This document shows, piece after piece, positions 62,319 to 64,000 of a stretch of DNA of 64,000 nucleotides. Position numbers and translations under genes: made by a program. Numbering within the stretch: position 1 is the stretch's first letter; each line of letters opens with the position of its first letter. Below the pieces are notes generated by a model. The model did not search any database and was not told the DNA's origin. It worked only from the letters and a program-made list of their open reading frames with translations. This stretch comes from Leptothrix sp. (in: b-proteobacteria). Its GTDB lineage: Bacteria; Pseudomonadota; Gammaproteobacteria; Burkholderiales; Burkholderiaceae_C. The DNA lies in assembly GCA_013822685.1 (NCBI GenBank), contig PNKV01000009.1, positions 62,001 through 126,000 of the forward strand. Reading direction: 5' to 3'.

Positions 62319-62347
62319 CCGACAACACAAGACGTACAGGGGACCGC

Positions 62348-62893
62348 ATGGACGACATCGTCAAGGCCGCTTTGAAGAAGTGGCCCAATGTGCCCAACTG
62401 CCACGGCTGGCTGGGCCTGGATGCCCGGGGCGACTGGTACATGCGCGATGACCAGACCCAGGCGGCCGGGTCGTTCCCGCAAGTCAAGGGCAGCCGCATC
62501 ACGCACGGCAAGCTGATCGACTTCATCAACCGCAACTACGAGGCCGACCAGCAGGGGGCCTGGTTCTTCCAGAATGGACCGCAGCGGGTTTACCTGGAAC
62601 TGGAGGCCGCGCCGTGGGTGCTGGGCGTGCAGCGTGAGGGTGAGTCGTTCAAAGTCGACACGCACACCCGCCAGATGGTGGGCGAGGTGCGCGGTGCCTG
62701 GTTGGATGAGCAGGGGCGGCTGTTCCTGGAAACGGAGCTGGGTTTGGGGGTGGTGCGCTCGATGGACATGGACGCCGCGGCCAGCGCGGTCGAAGCCGGC
62801 GTGTGGGATCCGCAGGACATCGTGTTCGCGGAGTTGCCGCAGCGATTTGCCTATTGCCTGCACCCTCGACCGGCCGAAGCCGCTAGGGCATGA
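62348..62893 (+). CDS. Conserved betaproteobacterial protein of unknown function
   Basis: The 181-aa soluble protein starts MDDIVKAALKKWPNVPNCHG and contains GWLGLDARGDWYMRDD, GAWFFQNGPQRVYLELE and a C-terminal FAYCLHPRP. It resembles a conserved DUF family of Burkholderiales that I cannot name with certainty. There is no signal peptide or membrane segment. CAGGGGA precedes the ATG, and it follows the YheT-like gene by 29 bp, so cotranscription is likely. A strong terminator overlaps its stop. Confidence 0.75.
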   Translation: MDDIVKAALKKWPNVPNCHGWLGLDARGDWYMRDDQTQAAGSFPQVKGSRITHGKLIDFINRNYEADQQGAWFFQNGPQRVYLELEAAPWVLGVQREGESFKVDTHTRQMVGEVRGAWLDEQGRLFLETELGLGVVRSMDMDAAASAVEAGVWDPQDIVFAELPQRFAYCLHPRPAEAARA

Positions 62894-62920
62894 AAAAGCC
62901 GGCTCACAAGCCGGCTTTTT
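62893..62920. terminator. Bidirectional rho-independent terminator
   Basis: AAAAAGCCGGCT pairs perfectly with AGCCGGCTTTTT around a CACA loop, giving T-runs on both strands. It separates two convergent genes. Confidence 0.95.
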
Positions 62921-62944
62921 GTTGAAGCGGAGTCTGGCCAGGTT

Positions 62945-63502
62945 TTACTTGGCGTCGCTCGCAGGTGCCGAGGCCTCGGACGCTGCGGCAGCCGGCGCTG
63001 CAGGTTCGGCGAACTTGGCACCGCCTGCGTTGGCCAGGTAGGCCGTGGCACGGCTGACTTCCAGGTCGGTGAACTCACCGCCCGCTTGTGGCGGCATGGC
63101 GTTCTTGCCCTTCAGTGCCGACTGAATCAGCGCAGCCAGGCCGGTGGCAATGCGGGGGGCCCAGGCCGCGGCATCGCCCAGCTTGGGCGCGCCCAAGGCA
63201 CCGGAGGCATGGCAGGTGGCGCACTGGGCCTTGAAGACTTCTTCACCAGAGCGTGGACCGGCGTTGGCCGAGACCATCTTGACTTCGACCGAGCCCACGG
63301 GCTTGATGCGTTGGGCGGTGGCCTGCTCGGACAGGGCATCGCTGCCCGAAGAGCCGGTGCTGCCCGATGCCACGAAGACCACCAACAGGATGATGATGAT
63401 GATTGGCACGACGAAGGCCAGCCCCACGGCCACGGCCAGTTGCTTGGGCGTCTTGATCGGGCCTTCGTGATCGTTGTCGTGAGAATTGGGCGCTTGGCTC
63501 AT
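62945..63502 (-). CDS. Membrane-anchored c-type cytochrome (cytochrome c5-like)
   Basis: The 185-aa protein has an N-terminal cytoplasmic tail and one membrane helix (VGLAFVVPIIIIILLVVFVA). A cytochrome c domain follows with CATCH (heme ligands C94, C97, H98); the axial Met is likely in NAMPPQAGG. An Ala/Pro-rich tail follows. It would carry electrons on the periplasmic side to a terminal oxidase. GAGGAT precedes the ATG at 63502. Confidence 0.9.
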   Translation of the reverse strand: MSQAPNSHDNDHEGPIKTPKQLAVAVGLAFVVPIIIIILLVVFVASGSTGSSGSDALSEQATAQRIKPVGSVEVKMVSANAGPRSGEEVFKAQCATCHASGALGAPKLGDAAAWAPRIATGLAALIQSALKGKNAMPPQAGGEFTDLEVSRATAYLANAGGAKFAEPAAPAAAASEASAPASDAK

Positions 63503-63634
63503 GGGATCCTCAGGGGCACTGTTATCGTGGGCGCAGGCCTTGCGGCTGCTGGACATGGCAGAAAATCCTGCCACAAAGGCCGGATTATAGGGGGGCTTGC
63601 CGTTGGGCCACTGTTAGAATCTGCCCCTGCGTTG

Positions 63635-63710
63635 CGCCCGTAGCTCAATGGATAGAGTACTGCCCTCCGAAGGCAGGGGTTGCTGGTTCGATCCCAGCCG
63701 GGCGCACCAC
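63635..63710 (+). tRNA. tRNA-Arg (anticodon CCG)
   Basis: A 76-nt tRNA with encoded CCA. Acceptor stem GCGCCCG/CGGGCGC, D-arm GTAGCTCAATGGATAGAG, anticodon loop CTCCGAA (CCG) on a TGCC/GGCA stem, T-loop GGTTCGATCCC. A TAGAAT hexamer at 63616-63621 may be its -10 box. Confidence 0.97.
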
Positions 63711-63788
63711 CCGCTTCTCTGAATGACCAGTTTGCGTGGTCGAGAACATCGGGTCATTTGACGGGGTTTTGCCTCAGTGTTGAAATCG

Positions 63789-63813
63789 TTCCCCTCAATT
63801 AAATCAAGGGGAA
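63789..63813 (+). promoter_or_regulatory. Hairpin covering the ribosome-binding site of the HAF-repeat gene
   Basis: TTCCCCT (63789-63795) is complementary to AGGGGAA (63807-63813), and the right arm is the Shine-Dalgarno sequence 4 bp before the ATG. The stem could mask the ribosome-binding site. Confidence 0.4.
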
Positions 63814-63817
63814 TGTC

Positions 63818-64000
63818 ATGAAATCGGTCCATCGGTTGCGCCCGCTCGGGCTGCTCGTGTCTTCGGTGTTGGCTGTTTCTTCAGGCCTGTTTGGGGTGAA
63901 TGCCAGCGCGGCCCCGGCTTATCGCTTCGTTGACCTGGGCACGCTCGGGGGAACCTACAGCACGGCCGCTGACATCAACGACCTCGGACAGATTGTCGGC
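63818..64000 (+). CDS. HAF-repeat exported protein, N-terminal part (3' truncated by window end)
   Basis: Only the first 61 codons are visible. A signal peptide (LGLLVSSVLAVSSGLFGVNASAA) is followed by one HAF-type repeat, YRFVDLGTLGGTYSTAADIN DLGQIVG (written with a gap), the signature of the probable extracellular repeat HAF family. Such proteins often end in a PEP-CTERM tail; whether this one does lies outside the window. AGGGGAA provides the ribosome-binding site. Confidence 0.8.
   Translation, partial: MKSVHRLRPLGLLVSSVLAVSSGLFGVNASAAPAYRFVDLGTLGGTYSTAADINDLGQIVG

Noticed and set aside
63614..63832. 72-codon open frame on the minus strand across the tRNA-Arg gene
   Set aside because: The translation contains the familiar peptide that results from reading tRNA genes in reverse; the tRNA explains the sequence fully.

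Overview
This window is chromosomal DNA of a high-GC betaproteobacterium, most likely order Burkholderiales and close to Aquabacterium or the Comamonadaceae. That placement is inferred from gene content. The clues are a pilT / cyclic-nucleotide-binding gene / pilU cluster, a DUF1840 gene, a zf-CHCC gene behind ilvE, three PEP-CTERM surface proteins, an AlkB alkane hydroxylase with a rubredoxin, and a family I lipase with its foldase. Nearly all genes are ordinary core genes. No prophage, insertion sequence, CRISPR array or rRNA is visible.

Layout, left half. 1-8.4 kb: the ftsZ 3' end, cca, a PEP-CTERM gene behind a good sigma-54 box, the outer-membrane operon lptD-surA-rsmA, and divergent amgK. 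8.4-15.6 kb: an RhlE-type helicase, a divergent AraC-regulator/alkB pair with rubredoxin, a second PEP-CTERM gene, and an ECF sigma / zinc-finger anti-sigma / DoxX block bracketed by a 36-bp direct repeat. 14.8-20.1 kb (minus strand): yqiA-like, RNase II-like, TonB-like, aroE and mtgA. 20.2-24.3 kb: a PhoX-type phosphatase upstream of a PEP-CTERM gene, then DUF1840 and a histidine phosphatase. 24.2-30.9 kb: a TetR repressor, a palindromic operator and a complete tripartite RND efflux operon.

Layout, right half. 30.9-36.5 kb: SapC-like, ubiA, a 572-bp gene-free stretch made almost wholly of nested inverted repeats, proC, and a hybrid kinase coupled to a LuxR-type regulator. 36.5-43.5 kb: yggS, pilT-cNMP-pilU, a beta-hydroxyacid dehydrogenase, and the dolP-diaA-yraN / rsmI cluster. 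43.7-47.3 kb: lipase, lipase foldase, tldD. 47.5-56.8 kb: spc and alpha ribosomal operons from rplN to rplQ, detached from the S10 part and started by a promoter whose -35 box overlaps the tldD stop. 56.9-64 kb: initiator tRNA, ilvE, a second ECF sigma/anti-sigma pair, purU, an NTF2-like protein, a YheT-like hydrolase, a conserved protein of unknown function, a cytochrome c5-like protein, tRNA-Arg(CCG), and the start of a HAF-repeat protein.

The accessory genes (AlkB, lipase plus foldase, RND pump, PEP-CTERM proteins, twitching ATPases) suit a surface-associated bacterium that uses oily substrates. The features that ordinary genes explain least are the giant palindromic intergenic element at 32.6-33.1 kb, the 36-bp repeat bracketing the sigma block, and the apparent AlkG1-type rubredoxin beside alkB.
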